NCBI RefSeq assembly: GCF_016775705.1
Contig: NZ_CP068760.1
Coordinates: forward strand, 2,666,001 to 2,730,000
Reading direction: 5' to 3'
Length of the DNA stretch: 64,000 nucleotides
Origin: Chryseobacterium cucumeris
GTDB lineage: Bacteria > Bacteroidota > Bacteroidia > Flavobacteriales > Weeksellaceae
Shown: one piece after another, positions 26,209 through 35,101 of the stretch
How positions within the stretch are numbered: position 1 is the stretch's first letter
How the letters are laid out: each line of letters starts with the position of its first letter
Position numbers and translations under genes: made by a program
The notes under the pieces: generated by a model
Database searches by the model: none
The model's input: only the letters and a program-made list of their open reading frames with translations
What the model was told of the DNA's origin: nothing

Positions 26209-26248
26209 TTTTAGTTAATAAAAAACATTTCATATAATTGTAAAAAAA

Positions 26249-26662
26249 ATGGTAGAAATACAAAGAAATAGCACAGGCCTTTCTGGCGAGTACTTTGTCG
26301 CGGCTGAACTTCTTAGGAGAGGATTCAGTGTAGGAATTACTATGGGTAATGCCAAAGCAATAGACATTCTTGCAGAGAAAGACGATAAAAAGTTTGTCAT
26401 TCAGGTTAAAGCAATTTACAAACGAAAAAATAACGGTTGGCCAATAATGAAAGAGAGGATTAACCTTAATCACTACTATATATTTGTTAACCTGAATGCT
26501 GATCAAATGTCAGCACCAGATTTTTATATCGCAACGGGACAGGAAGCATATGATCAGTGTAGACAATATTCGACAAGAGGAATTATTACAATTTCAACAC
26601 TTAATAATCCTCTATTTCTTTCAAATTGGGACAAACTTAATAAAGATTCCTTTACAATATAG
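26249..26662 (+). CDS. Small PD-(D/E)XK-like nuclease fold protein
   Basis: A 137-residue protein with a restriction-endonuclease-like core: GEYFVAAELLRRG (E14, E20), AIDILAEKDD with D39, and FVIQVKAI with Q52-K54, so the usual E-x-K is Q-V-K. This layout is seen in small Holliday-resolvase-like and DUF4365-type proteins. A basic YKRKNNGWPIMKERINL segment follows. It lies 40 bases after the second DUF4099 gene, probably on the same transcript. Whether it is an active nuclease is unknown. Confidence 0.65.
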   Translation: MVEIQRNSTGLSGEYFVAAELLRRGFSVGITMGNAKAIDILAEKDDKKFVIQVKAIYKRKNNGWPIMKERINLNHYYIFVNLNADQMSAPDFYIATGQEAYDQCRQYSTRGIITISTLNNPLFLSNWDKLNKDSFTI

Positions 26663-26761
26663 TAGACATTAAATAACATCTATTGAATTAATCATTGACC
26701 TGACAATTAAATCAACAGTTTGCTTTTCAAGAAATAACGAGAGATCCACATTTACAAAATA

Positions 26762-27961
26762 TTATAGTAGAAATCTTTTGACCGAAAGAATATTTTCGTG
26801 ATTCAAAATAAAATGACGTTTATCACCATTTCTCAAAAGACAGTAGGCCTCAATATAGCAATGCAAATCATGAAGTGTTTGTGTTTTCGATCTTTGAGTA
26901 GGAGTCAATGTTACTTTAGTAAATGATTTATTAAAAGCTATGATATCAATTACGTATATCATTCTTTCTGTTATTTTACCCATTTTGTCTTTATAAACGA
27001 TTTTATAAAAAGCTCCTTTTTTAAATGTTGATGGTGTTAATTGTTTAAATATCCTTTGAGGATTTATTCCAATAAGTTCGCTTGAAAAAACATCTTCTCT
27101 TGGTATTTCTTGAATCGCAGAAATATTATCTTGTGTCAATATCATATTATTAATTTTTTGAGTAAAAATGTTTTTATAGACAAACTCATAGTAATATGTA
27201 TTAAAGGAGATATTTAACAATTCAACAATATCTTGTACTTCATAAACTTTGTCTTTCACTGTGCTTTCCGGAAAAAGATAATAATTATCTTTATCAAAGG
27301 AAAATTCACTCTTTGAAATATCGAATTGTTCCACATTTGTAAGTACATTTGAGGGGATAAGGTCTTCTGAAAATGTTTGTTTAGTGGCGTTAAACCATTT
27401 ACATTTAAAAAGGATGGCAGAACGTAATTTTGTACCAGTTATATTGTCGAAAACTTTTTTATTTTCATTTGAAAGAACTTCTAAAACTGTTAAAATAGGT
27501 GATACAAAATCTAAATGTGCAGTGATTTTAGTTTTAACATTATCAGTTTTTTCAAAATTAGATTTTAATTTTTTAAGCTCAACATCTACTGATTTTAGTA
27601 TAAATTTTTTATTAACATACTGCTGAGCGTCACATAAACTTATAGTTTCAAATTCATTACCACTACCATTTTCATGATCTGAAACAAATTTTAGCTCAGT
27701 TTCTTTAAACCACTTTCTTTCAAACAAACATGTTTTGCTATTAAAGAAAATACAATTATACTGAACGTCTTTTTTGCCTGTTTGTTCATTAAAATTTTTA
27801 GGATTAGTGATTTCAAACACCACCAAAACTGGAGGTGTGTATTCAGACTTTGCCTTAAGAACTAATTCATTAACAGACTTTAAAAATGGGTTTGTTAAAT
27901 ATGTTACCAAATCCCCTAGTTTGTATAAGGGTTCATTCGAATTTGTTGAGTTTTGTTTCAA
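26762..27961 (-). CDS. Hypothetical protein with internal repeat and WYL-like C-terminus
   Basis: A 399-residue protein without a firm family. Two similar modules are visible: one around residues 40-95 (PPVLVVFEITNPKNF, TGKKDVQYNCIFF, then KWFKETELKFV) and one around 150-205 (PILTVLEVLSN, TGTKLRSAILFKCKWFNATK). The last 40 residues (LHCYIEAYCLLRNGDKRHF, then ILNHENILSVKRF) resemble the end of a WYL domain, a ligand-sensing fold common in regulators of defence islands; this is by eye. It is divergent from the reverse transcriptase and shares a symmetrical promoter with it, with a predicted 5' leader of only about 10 bases. A regulator or partner of the RT system is therefore possible (inference). 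Confidence 0.5.
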   Translation of the reverse strand: MKQNSTNSNEPLYKLGDLVTYLTNPFLKSVNELVLKAKSEYTPPVLVVFEITNPKNFNEQTGKKDVQYNCIFFNSKTCLFERKWFKETELKFVSDHENGSGNEFETISLCDAQQYVNKKFILKSVDVELKKLKSNFEKTDNVKTKITAHLDFVSPILTVLEVLSNENKKVFDNITGTKLRSAILFKCKWFNATKQTFSEDLIPSNVLTNVEQFDISKSEFSFDKDNYYLFPESTVKDKVYEVQDIVELLNISFNTYYYEFVYKNIFTQKINNMILTQDNISAIQEIPREDVFSSELIGINPQRIFKQLTPSTFKKGAFYKIVYKDKMGKITERMIYVIDIIAFNKSFTKVTLTPTQRSKTQTLHDLHCYIEAYCLLRNGDKRHFILNHENILSVKRFLL

Positions 27962-27973
27962 GTTATTAATTTT

Positions 27974-28001
27974 ATTACAAATATATAATTATATTTGTAA
28001 T
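27974..28001. promoter_or_regulatory. Symmetrical divergent promoter of the RT system
   Basis: Perfect 12-bp arms (27974-27985 and 27990-28001) surround TAAT. Each arm holds TATATTTG, a TAnnTTTG -7 box, one per strand. The plus-strand box (27990-27997) predicts transcription from about 28004, 360 bases before the RT start codon. The minus-strand box (27985-27978) predicts a start about 10 bases before the 399-residue gene. The palindrome could also be an operator controlling both. Confidence 0.6.
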
Positions 28002-28003
28002 GC

Positions 28004-28364
28004 TTACTTCTGATCGAGGATTTTTACAACTAGGAAGGATAGAAGAATTTTAAGAAACTTAAAATTTTACTTACCGTAAAAAGACGGTATTGGACTATGA
28101 TTTACTAATCAGCAGCATTAACCCACTTAGGGGGTCAGGCAATAAGCCTACCAGTTCTGCCGAAAGAAGAATTGTTTCAAACCATAAATCTAGTGAATTT
28201 GAATTAATTTCTACCATATCTTTTGTATTAGATGTTATTTTGCTATAAAGGTTAAACAATAATTTAGGAAAAATAAACAATGACTCAGTATTGGGTACTT
28301 ATCCGAATAAATATGTATGTAAATATTGCATCCTCTATTGTAAATTTCAGAAGTAAGTTTATTT
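28004..28364 (+). ncRNA. Long structured leader of the reverse transcriptase, candidate template ncRNA
   Basis: From the predicted transcript start to the RT ATG there is no gene on the plus strand. Short hairpins are visible: TACCGT/ACGGTA (28072-28089), ACCC/GGGT (28121-28135) and AGGC/GCCT (28137-28149). One plus-strand frame (28063-28245) runs 61 codons without a stop and without an ATG, then meets TAA at 28246. Defence RTs such as DRT2 and DRT9 are known to use a non-coding RNA encoded just upstream as template, and in DRT2 the copied repeat forms a stop-free reading frame. The fit is suggestive only. Confidence 0.45.
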
Positions 28365-29996
28365 ATGATTAAAAAGAAGCCTGATTGGTTAAAAAGTAAA
28401 GGATATATACATATAACTCCATCATTATCGCTCGAAAACGATTGGAAAGCATATGAACAAAAGATTACTAATAAAAAGTATATTGAAAAATATGCTTTTT
28501 TTCCTTTGATGCACGATTCAATTAGTGAGAGAAAATATAAAAGATTTGATGAGAGAAAGCATCTAAACACCAATCGGTCTGGTCGTACACATTGTTTTAA
28601 GATTAGTAAAGGAAAAAGTAAACAAACTGTAAAATCTCGACCCATTCATTACGCCAGCCATTTTGATTCATTGATCTATAGTTATTATGGAAATATTTTA
28701 AATTCAAAATATTTAGATATAATAAAAGAAGATATTGAGCTTGATAAATGTATAATCGCCTACAGGAAGATTGATTTAGAAAATGAAACAAGAGGTAAAA
28801 GTACAATTCATTTTGCTAAGGAAGCATTTGACGAAATTGAAAATCGTTCACAATACAAAAATGTAGCTGCATTGACCTTTGATATAGAAAATTTCTTTTC
28901 TGGATTAGACCACAAAATATTATATGGCAAATGGTGTGAAATAATAAACAAGAATTATCTTCCTGAAGACCATTATAAGGTTTTTAGAGCTTGTACGAAT
29001 TTTAGTTATATTTTACGAGATGATCTAAGAGTAAAAAACACACTTGGTCTTAGAAGATCTGGCTTTGATGAAAAAAAACTCCATCTGATAAGAAAATCTA
29101 AGGGGTACAAATGTTTTTATCACGATATAAATGAGTTGAGAGACGAAATTAAGAATGGTCGTCTAAAGATTTATAAGAACCCTTTTAGCAAAAAACTAAA
29201 AAATGGGAAACTTGTTAAAATTGGAATACCTCAAGGTCTTCCATTGAGCGCAGTATTAGCAAATATTTATTTACTAGATTTTGACAGAAATATTATCAAA
29301 GAAGTTGTTAGAAAATATGGTGGATATTATAGAAGATATTCTGATGATTTATTGATAATCTGTGATTCAACCCAAGTAAACGAAATAAAACAATTTGTAT
29401 TGTCTGAGATTTTGAAGTATGGTTTAAATATAAGTAGTCATAAAACTGAGGAGTTCTTGTTTGAAAATCTAATTTATAACAAAAATTCTGATAAAAGACT
29501 GACGTCAGTAAAAATTGAAAATAATCAAAGAAGAATTGCAAAACCTCTTATTTATCTAGGCTTTGAATATAGAGGATTTAATACCAGTATTAAGTCTACC
29601 AACTTATCGAAATATTTTAGAAGACTTATTTATATTGTAAAAAGGCGAGCAAAAAGAGCGGGACAAAATATGACCCCTGAAAGCAGAAGGGCAATTTTTA
29701 AGCACCAAATAAAAAAGCTATATAATGCACCATTAAAAAATTTTGATAACGATTCTAAAGAATTAAAACAAAAGTTTAGAATAAGATATAAATTTGTAAA
29801 AAATGAAATGGACGAGTATTATTTAGAGCCCGTGAAAATGCCTATAAAACATCAATCTAACTATATATCTTACCTAAAAAGATGTGATAGGATATTTAAT
29901 AGAGATGTAGATAGTTCTTTCTTGAAACAAATAAGAAAAAGACATAATGTACTGAATCATGCAATCAAAAAAAATCTTAACAAGAATTTCAACTAA
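28365..29996 (+). CDS. Defence-associated reverse transcriptase (DRT/UG type, possibly DRT2-like)
   Basis: A 543-residue RNA-directed DNA polymerase. Motif A is LTFDIENFFSGLDH with D173; motif B is GIPQGLPLSAVLANIYL; motif C is YSDD (Y325-D328) in RRYSDDLLIICD. The N-terminus has WLKSKGYIHITPSL and a SRPIHYASHFDSLIYSYYG block before the fingers, the style of UG/Abi-type antiviral RTs; my impression is closest to DRT2, but the length is greater than I expect for that class. No maturase or endonuclease domain is present, so it is not a group II intron protein. The C-terminal about 130 residues are Lys/Arg-rich. Its leader and divergent partner are described separately. Flanking nuclease and restriction genes support a defence role. 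Confidence 0.82.
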   Translation: MIKKKPDWLKSKGYIHITPSLSLENDWKAYEQKITNKKYIEKYAFFPLMHDSISERKYKRFDERKHLNTNRSGRTHCFKISKGKSKQTVKSRPIHYASHFDSLIYSYYGNILNSKYLDIIKEDIELDKCIIAYRKIDLENETRGKSTIHFAKEAFDEIENRSQYKNVAALTFDIENFFSGLDHKILYGKWCEIINKNYLPEDHYKVFRACTNFSYILRDDLRVKNTLGLRRSGFDEKKLHLIRKSKGYKCFYHDINELRDEIKNGRLKIYKNPFSKKLKNGKLVKIGIPQGLPLSAVLANIYLLDFDRNIIKEVVRKYGGYYRRYSDDLLIICDSTQVNEIKQFVLSEILKYGLNISSHKTEEFLFENLIYNKNSDKRLTSVKIENNQRRIAKPLIYLGFEYRGFNTSIKSTNLSKYFRRLIYIVKRRAKRAGQNMTPESRRAIFKHQIKKLYNAPLKNFDNDSKELKQKFRIRYKFVKNEMDEYYLEPVKMPIKHQSNYISYLKRCDRIFNRDVDSSFLKQIRKRHNVLNHAIKKNLNKNFN

Positions 29997-30090
29997 TTTT
30001 TGATATAGTCTATTTCGGTGATTATAAAAATTCTATTGTTTAAAACTAAAGATTTATTATTTATAGTAATTTCATAATCTCCTAAAAATG

Positions 30091-31230
30091 CTAGATGCCA
30101 GCTACCAATTCCTTAAGTTTTTGCATGTTAGGATCTTTTTCGATAGGATTAATATCATTGAAAGAATTTTGTGACAATGTTTGATTCAAAATTTTTACCT
30201 TTTGAAGCATAGGTACAACATATTTTAAAAAGTGATTAAAGTGCTCAGAAACATCAGAATATTTCGTAGCAAGTTTGTAGCCGGGCTTTCCTGAATGACT
30301 TACAATAAATAATCCTTCATATCTAAGATCTCTTATTAAGGTTCTTATCCTTTCATTTTTTATATTTGGAAAGAAATTATTGAGATAGATTAGTAATTCT
30401 CTTGTTGATACTAAGCGGTTAGGATTTAATTCAGACTGAAATCTAAGATATTCTAATAGCCTTGCTTTTTCCTTGCTTTTCTCACTTTTTGAAGAGTCAA
30501 AAAACTTTTCTATCAACTGATAGTTCATTTTCATAATTTGCCTATCAAGTTCGGGCTTATTCTCTATTTCTTTCGTGATATAGCTCTCAAAAGGAAAGTA
30601 AGAAATTGAGGTTCTTGCATGCAGCAAATTAAACAGTTCAATGTATTGTTTATCAAAGTGGCTTGTGCAAAATACTTTTCCTAAGCAGCCAGAGATAAAA
30701 TCAGAAATTTGAATCAGTTTTTCATCTTTGTCATCAAATATTTCAAAATTTCTGTCAGGGTTAAATAAATCACGACTAATGCTTTTCTTTCTCACATAAT
30801 CCTGGAGTTCAATTTTAAATTCTTCTCCAACTTTATCTGCATTAATTGAGTAGCTCTCATATATATTATTATATTTTTCAACAAATAAAGACTGGAAATA
30901 TTTGTAAAATGTTTTTTTAATCTTTAGTCCATCACCAGATAAATTTGACTTATCAACTACCATTACGTCCACTACAAAATCTAACTTTTCAAGAAATTCT
31001 ATTAAAATATCTTTTCTCTTTTTAAAGTTTTTACTTTTAATATTCTTTGATTTTAAATCATCACCTAATCTATATTTGAAGCATATTTCTTTCAGAATTT
31101 TTCTTGCTTTTTCTGTGTCAGTTTCTTTGATGATGACAGAAGTGTAGATAAAATGTGAAAATGTACCTTTCTTGGATAAATCAAGATGTGTATTACCAAA
31201 TTCGTCAATAAAAATTTTAGCGGGAATCAT
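30091..31230 (-). CDS. DUF3800 domain protein with C-terminal winged helix
   Basis: A 379-residue protein. Residues 5-210 match DUF3800, a predicted RNase H-like fold: KIFIDEFGNTHLD at the start, SKNIKSKNFKKRKDIL, and KLIQISDFISGCLGKVF near residue 175 replacing the usual LQLADxIAG. Residues about 260-320 look like a winged HTH (LVSTRELLIYLNNFF, RTLIRDLRYEGLFIVS). DUF3800 genes are frequent in defence islands, but their activity is not established. It converges on the RT gene and stands alone. A 14/15 match to the operator of the LexA-like repressor lies 42 bases upstream, hinting at damage control. Confidence 0.8.
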   Translation of the reverse strand: MIPAKIFIDEFGNTHLDLSKKGTFSHFIYTSVIIKETDTEKARKILKEICFKYRLGDDLKSKNIKSKNFKKRKDILIEFLEKLDFVVDVMVVDKSNLSGDGLKIKKTFYKYFQSLFVEKYNNIYESYSINADKVGEEFKIELQDYVRKKSISRDLFNPDRNFEIFDDKDEKLIQISDFISGCLGKVFCTSHFDKQYIELFNLLHARTSISYFPFESYITKEIENKPELDRQIMKMNYQLIEKFFDSSKSEKSKEKARLLEYLRFQSELNPNRLVSTRELLIYLNNFFPNIKNERIRTLIRDLRYEGLFIVSHSGKPGYKLATKYSDVSEHFNHFLKYVVPMLQKVKILNQTLSQNSFNDINPIEKDPNMQKLKELVAGI

Positions 31231-31271
31231 CAGTTTAAGTGAGTTTTATATATCTAGATAGTAAAGTTACG

Positions 31272-31286
31272 GATACAATTTGTATA
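31272..31286. promoter_or_regulatory. Operator-like site matching the LexA-like repressor's operator
   Basis: GATACAATTTGTATA differs at one position from the reverse complement of operator 1 (7731-7745). It lies 42-56 bases upstream of the DUF3800 start codon, in the 221-base gap that also holds the promoter of the HARE gene. Confidence 0.5.
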
Positions 31287-31451
31287 TTCAATGGTAAAGA
31301 ATTTTTTTCAAGGTGCTTTAAAACTCAAATCACTGTTGTAAGTTTTTTGTGTAGTAAATCTCACTAATTTTTATTCTTTTCTTATTTTAGCATAAAATTA
31401 TAATATTACATAGTGATATCTATGTTATTTGGGAAATAAAGACAAACTACC

Positions 31452-32351
31452 ATGACCTTTCTAGAGCTAGCTCAATCCATATTAAAAGAAGAAAAGAAAC
31501 CATTGACAGCCACTGAGATTTGGAACCTTGCTGTCGAAAAAGGATATAATAAAAAATTAAATTCACAGGGAAAGACTCCATGGTCAACATTGGGAGCTCA
31601 GATCTATGTGAATAGCAAAGATAATCCGAAATCAGTTTTTGCTAAAACAGATTCAAGACCTAAAAGATTTTATTTAAAATCAATGGAAGGGGTATTGGAA
31701 GATTATGAAAATACAATTCCAGAAGATCTTCCACCACTGAAAAAAAAGAAGTTTGATTTTTTAGAAAAAGACCTTCATAAGTATCTAAGCTACTTTGTTT
31801 ATTATCATTTGAATTGTTATACCAAAACAATAAGGCATCATATTTCTAGTAAGAAAGAGTTTGGCGAATGGGTACATCCTGATATGGTAGGCTGTTATTA
31901 CCGTATGGAAGACTGGAAACAAGAGATCAATGAATTTAGCAGGGCTGTTGGTGTAAATTCAGTCGTTTTGTATTCATTTGAAATCAAAAGAGAGTTGAGC
32001 TTTGCTAATTTAAGAGAAAGCTTTTTTCAATGTGTTTCTAATTCCTCTTGGGCAAATGAGTCTTATTTGGTGGCCGCCAGAATATCAGAAGATGAAGATT
32101 TTATGAATGAATTGTCTAGGTTAGCAGCTTCCTTTGGTATAGGTGTGATAGAGCTTGATCTAGACGATCCACATTCTTCAGATGTGATTCTTCCAGCAAA
32201 ATATAAGAAAGATTTGGACTTTGAAACAATGAATAAACTTGCTATGAATAATGATTTTAAGGACTTTATTGAAACGGTTAAGATTGATTTAACGAGTAAA
32301 AAGATTCATAAGAAGGAATATGATGTCGTTGAAAAGATTGAGAATTTTTAA
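31452..32351 (+). CDS. HARE-HTH domain fused to a PD-(D/E)XK-like domain
   Basis: A 299-residue protein. Residues 1-75 are a HARE-HTH domain (MTFLELAQSILKEEKKPLTA, EIWNLAVEKGY, TPWSTLGAQIYVNS), a winged helix proposed to read modified DNA. Residues about 95-250 look like a restriction-endonuclease fold: EFGEWVHPDMVGCYYR with the acidic D, VVLYSFEIKRELS with the E-x-K, and an YLVAARISEDEDF strand-helix. This architecture is known from COG2958-type proteins near restriction systems. It may cut or recognise modified DNA (inference). It precedes the restriction operon but is separated from it by 355 bases containing a gene remnant. Confidence 0.75.
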   Translation: MTFLELAQSILKEEKKPLTATEIWNLAVEKGYNKKLNSQGKTPWSTLGAQIYVNSKDNPKSVFAKTDSRPKRFYLKSMEGVLEDYENTIPEDLPPLKKKKFDFLEKDLHKYLSYFVYYHLNCYTKTIRHHISSKKEFGEWVHPDMVGCYYRMEDWKQEINEFSRAVGVNSVVLYSFEIKRELSFANLRESFFQCVSNSSWANESYLVAARISEDEDFMNELSRLAASFGIGVIELDLDDPHSSDVILPAKYKKDLDFETMNKLAMNNDFKDFIETVKIDLTSKKIHKKEYDVVEKIENF

Positions 32352-32438
32352 TTGTTTAGTTTTTAGCTAACTGATATTTGCAGTACAGATAAATCTATGT
32401 AAATACTAAAACAATTAGTATTGAGCTCCAAGCTTTCG

Positions 32439-32446
32439 TATCTTTG
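32439..32446 (+). promoter_or_regulatory. -7 promoter box ahead of the restriction operon
   Basis: TATCTTTG matches TAnnTTTG; TTG at 32421 lies 15 bases upstream. It precedes the 35-codon remnant and then the fused restriction-methylation gene, so the operon may start here with a 250-base leader. Confidence 0.4.
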
Positions 32447-32485
32447 AAGGTTAGTATTATACAAAATAAAAGACGATATATAAAG

Positions 32486-32593
32486 ATGAGATTATCTGAG
32501 TTTTTAAAGGATTCTAATTATAAATTATCTCAGTTTGAAGGAGATATGATCAGCAAAATTGAAGATTCTATTTTTTTAATTAATCTAAGATAA
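32486..32593 (+). pseudogene. Remnant of a type I restriction/N6-methylase-like N-terminus
   Basis: A 35-codon frame (MRLSEFLKDSNYKLSQFEGD, then MISKIEDSIFLIN) resembles the first residues of type I restriction enzyme subunits with an HsdR N-terminal domain, which begin with similar SEFL...LTQF...FE/IE patterns. It ends at a TAA where homologues continue for hundreds of residues. Either a truncated earlier gene or a small gene of its own; the first is more likely. Confidence 0.4.
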
Positions 32594-32707
32594 CATTCAT
32601 AGGATGGCGTCATAATTAATCTAAACCATACTTTGTAGACTATCATGGCTAAAATTGCCAACTTACTAGTCAAAAACATTAAAGAAATAAATTCAATAAA
32701 ATAAAAC

Positions 32708-35101
32708 ATGAGTTTACTACAAGAAGGAATCAATAAAGGTTTGATTTCCATTTCAGAAGATCAAAGAACTATAAAATATTTATTCCAAGATAAATCAAGA
32801 AATTTTTCAAATCCTGAAGAAAAAGTTCAAGCAGAGATTTTTCTACGTTTGGTGTTAGAGTATGGTTATCCTGTAGAACATATAGAGCAATTCAGGATGG
32901 TTACAATGGGATCTGATAAGAGAGAAGCAGATATTATAGTTCATGAAGATAAAAATTGGGATAGTCCTAAAATTATTGTTGAGTGTAAAGAACAAAAAGT
33001 TTCTCAACAGGAATTCAACCAAGCCGTAAATCAAGGATTTAGCTATGCAAATGCACTTTCTGGAACTATCAAATATATTTGGGTCACTTCAGAATTATTA
33101 AACTCCATATATCGTTTTAATAAGGAAAAAGATCTTCGTGAGGAATTGCCGGATTTACCTCACTATGGGTCAGATGAAGTTGCTCCATATCAATTTGTTA
33201 AAGGTGGTGGGGTTCACGAATATGTTGATAATAAAGACGGAAAGAAAAAAAAACAAATTTTCAAAGAATTAAAAACTGTTTCTGAAGAAGAGTTAACCCG
33301 TCGTTTTAAACAAGCACATGATGCTTTATGGGCGGGTGGTCAACTAAATCCTTCTGAAGCATTTGATGAATTGGATAAGTTAATCTTTTGCAAAATTTGG
33401 GATGAGCGGTATAATGTTGAAGGAGGGCAATTAAAAAGAAGAAGAAAAGGAGAAGTTTATCAGTTCCAAATTATAATTGAAAAAGGAAAAAACAAAGATG
33501 AAATAGAATACAACACCAATAAATCACTTGCGAAAAGAATAAAAGCAATTTATAGTGCAGGTAAAAATTTTGATAAAGAAGTTTTTAAAGATGATATTCG
33601 ATTAAGTGATGAGCGGATTCGTACAATTACCAACTATTTGCAAGAAATAAATCTGAATGAAACAGATTTAGATAGTAAGGGTCGTGCTTTCGAGACTTTT
33701 ATGGGATCATTTTTTAGAGGTGAGTTCGGACAATATTTTACACCTAGAGTTATTGTACAATTTATAGTTGAAGCCTTACCAATTAAAAATACTTCTTTAG
33801 TATTAGACACCTCTTGTGGCAGTGGTGGTTTCTTGCTTCATGCATTAGACAAAGTTAGAAGACAAGCTGACTTAGAGTTTCCCGAACATAAGGATGATAA
33901 GGACGATTATAATGGTTGGCATGATTACTGGCATAATTTCGCAGAGAAAAACCTATATGGTATTGAAATAAATGAACAGATTGCCAGAACTGCAAAAATG
34001 AATATGATTATCCATGATGATGGTCACACAAATGTTGTGGCTGTTGATGGACTCGTGGATGATTCAGATATCTTCAAATTTACCAGTAATAAAGGATTTA
34101 AGTATAATAAATTTGATTTTATTATCACTAACCCACCTTTTGGTAGTGCTATTAAGCAAAACGAAAAAGCATACCTCAAAAAGTATTTTTTGGGTAACAA
34201 ACAACCTGATTGGCTCGATCTTAAAAAATCTAATACTTTTAGTAAAGTGGAATTAGATGATGATTCGGAAAATAAATTGAAGCTTGAAACTCGTAATAAT
34301 CAAAGTACAGAAGTTTTATTTATTGAGCAATGTTACAATTTCCTTGCTCCAAATGGATTTTTAGCTATTGTTATACCGGATGGTATTTTAACAAATAGTT
34401 CTCTACAATATGTACGTGATGCAATAGAAGATTGGTACCGTATTGTCTCTGTAGTTTCCATGCCGCAAACTGCGTTTGCTGCTACAGGCGCAGGGGTGAA
34501 AAGTTCGGTGGTTTTTCTACGTAAACATAAAGTTAATCATACGGAATATTTACGAGAAAAAAAAATAGAAATTCAAAACCAGCTGTTGACAAAATTTCAG
34601 TATAAGGAAACAATTGAGCGTTGGGAAAATGAGAAAAAACAAATCATCAAAGATTTAGAAGGTTTTTCAAATAGGACTGGTTTGGTGAGTATGAAAGCTA
34701 TTAAAGATAGTGAGGAATTTAAAGAATGGAAATCAGAAATCAATCAACAATTTGCAGATAAGATAGCAGATTTAAAAGAGCAATTAAATGAAGCCTATCA
34801 GGAGGCTCGTGCTAATGAGTTGCCTGACTACCCAATTTTAATGGCTATTGCTGATAATATTGGTTTTGATGCGGCAGGAAAACGTTCAGCAAATTTAGTC
34901 TCAAAAGAAGAAATTATACAAGGTGCATACAAAGATATTGTTGAGCATCTTTCTCATGATTTGTTTGATGAAATAGTAACTCGCCGTTACGATATCCATG
35001 ATGATAAAAATGAAATAAGTACTAAAAAAACTATTTTAGAAAAAGGGATTTTAAAAGCAGTTGCTCAATTTATAAAAGACATAGAGAATGGAACAATATA
35101 A
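32708..35101 (+). CDS. Fused restriction nuclease/N6-adenine methyltransferase (type I-like, BcgI-like layout)
   Basis: A 797-residue protein joining two activities. Residues about 30-130 form an HsdR N-terminal type PD-(D/E)XK domain (D75 in EADIIVHE, E92 and K94 in IIVECKEQ). Residues about 330-600 are an HsdM-type methylase: FFRGEFGQYFTPRVIV, LDTSCGSGGFLLHA (from D367), and NPPF at 475-478. A long coiled-coil segment of about 60 residues follows, ending with the C-terminal helices used to hold a specificity subunit. No helicase motor is seen here or nearby. With a separate specificity gene overlapping by 14 bases, this resembles BcgI-type systems, where one chain cuts and methylates and a second recognises DNA. 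Confidence 0.85.
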   Translation: MSLLQEGINKGLISISEDQRTIKYLFQDKSRNFSNPEEKVQAEIFLRLVLEYGYPVEHIEQFRMVTMGSDKREADIIVHEDKNWDSPKIIVECKEQKVSQQEFNQAVNQGFSYANALSGTIKYIWVTSELLNSIYRFNKEKDLREELPDLPHYGSDEVAPYQFVKGGGVHEYVDNKDGKKKKQIFKELKTVSEEELTRRFKQAHDALWAGGQLNPSEAFDELDKLIFCKIWDERYNVEGGQLKRRRKGEVYQFQIIIEKGKNKDEIEYNTNKSLAKRIKAIYSAGKNFDKEVFKDDIRLSDERIRTITNYLQEINLNETDLDSKGRAFETFMGSFFRGEFGQYFTPRVIVQFIVEALPIKNTSLVLDTSCGSGGFLLHALDKVRRQADLEFPEHKDDKDDYNGWHDYWHNFAEKNLYGIEINEQIARTAKMNMIIHDDGHTNVVAVDGLVDDSDIFKFTSNKGFKYNKFDFIITNPPFGSAIKQNEKAYLKKYFLGNKQPDWLDLKKSNTFSKVELDDDSENKLKLETRNNQSTEVLFIEQCYNFLAPNGFLAIVIPDGILTNSSLQYVRDAIEDWYRIVSVVSMPQTAFAATGAGVKSSVVFLRKHKVNHTEYLREKKIEIQNQLLTKFQYKETIERWENEKKQIIKDLEGFSNRTGLVSMKAIKDSEEFKEWKSEINQQFADKIADLKEQLNEAYQEARANELPDYPILMAIADNIGFDAAGKRSANLVSKEEIIQGAYKDIVEHLSHDLFDEIVTRRYDIHDDKNEISTKKTILEKGILKAVAQFIKDIENGTI

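Noticed and set aside
28095..28280. 61-codon minus-strand frame in the RT leader
   Set aside because: It has no neighbours on its strand, no family likeness and begins in the leader. It is noted only because an open antisense frame weakens the significance of the sense one.
28365..29996. Group II intron reverse transcriptase
   Set aside because: There is no maturase X domain, no HNH endonuclease and no domain V/VI RNA at the 3' side.
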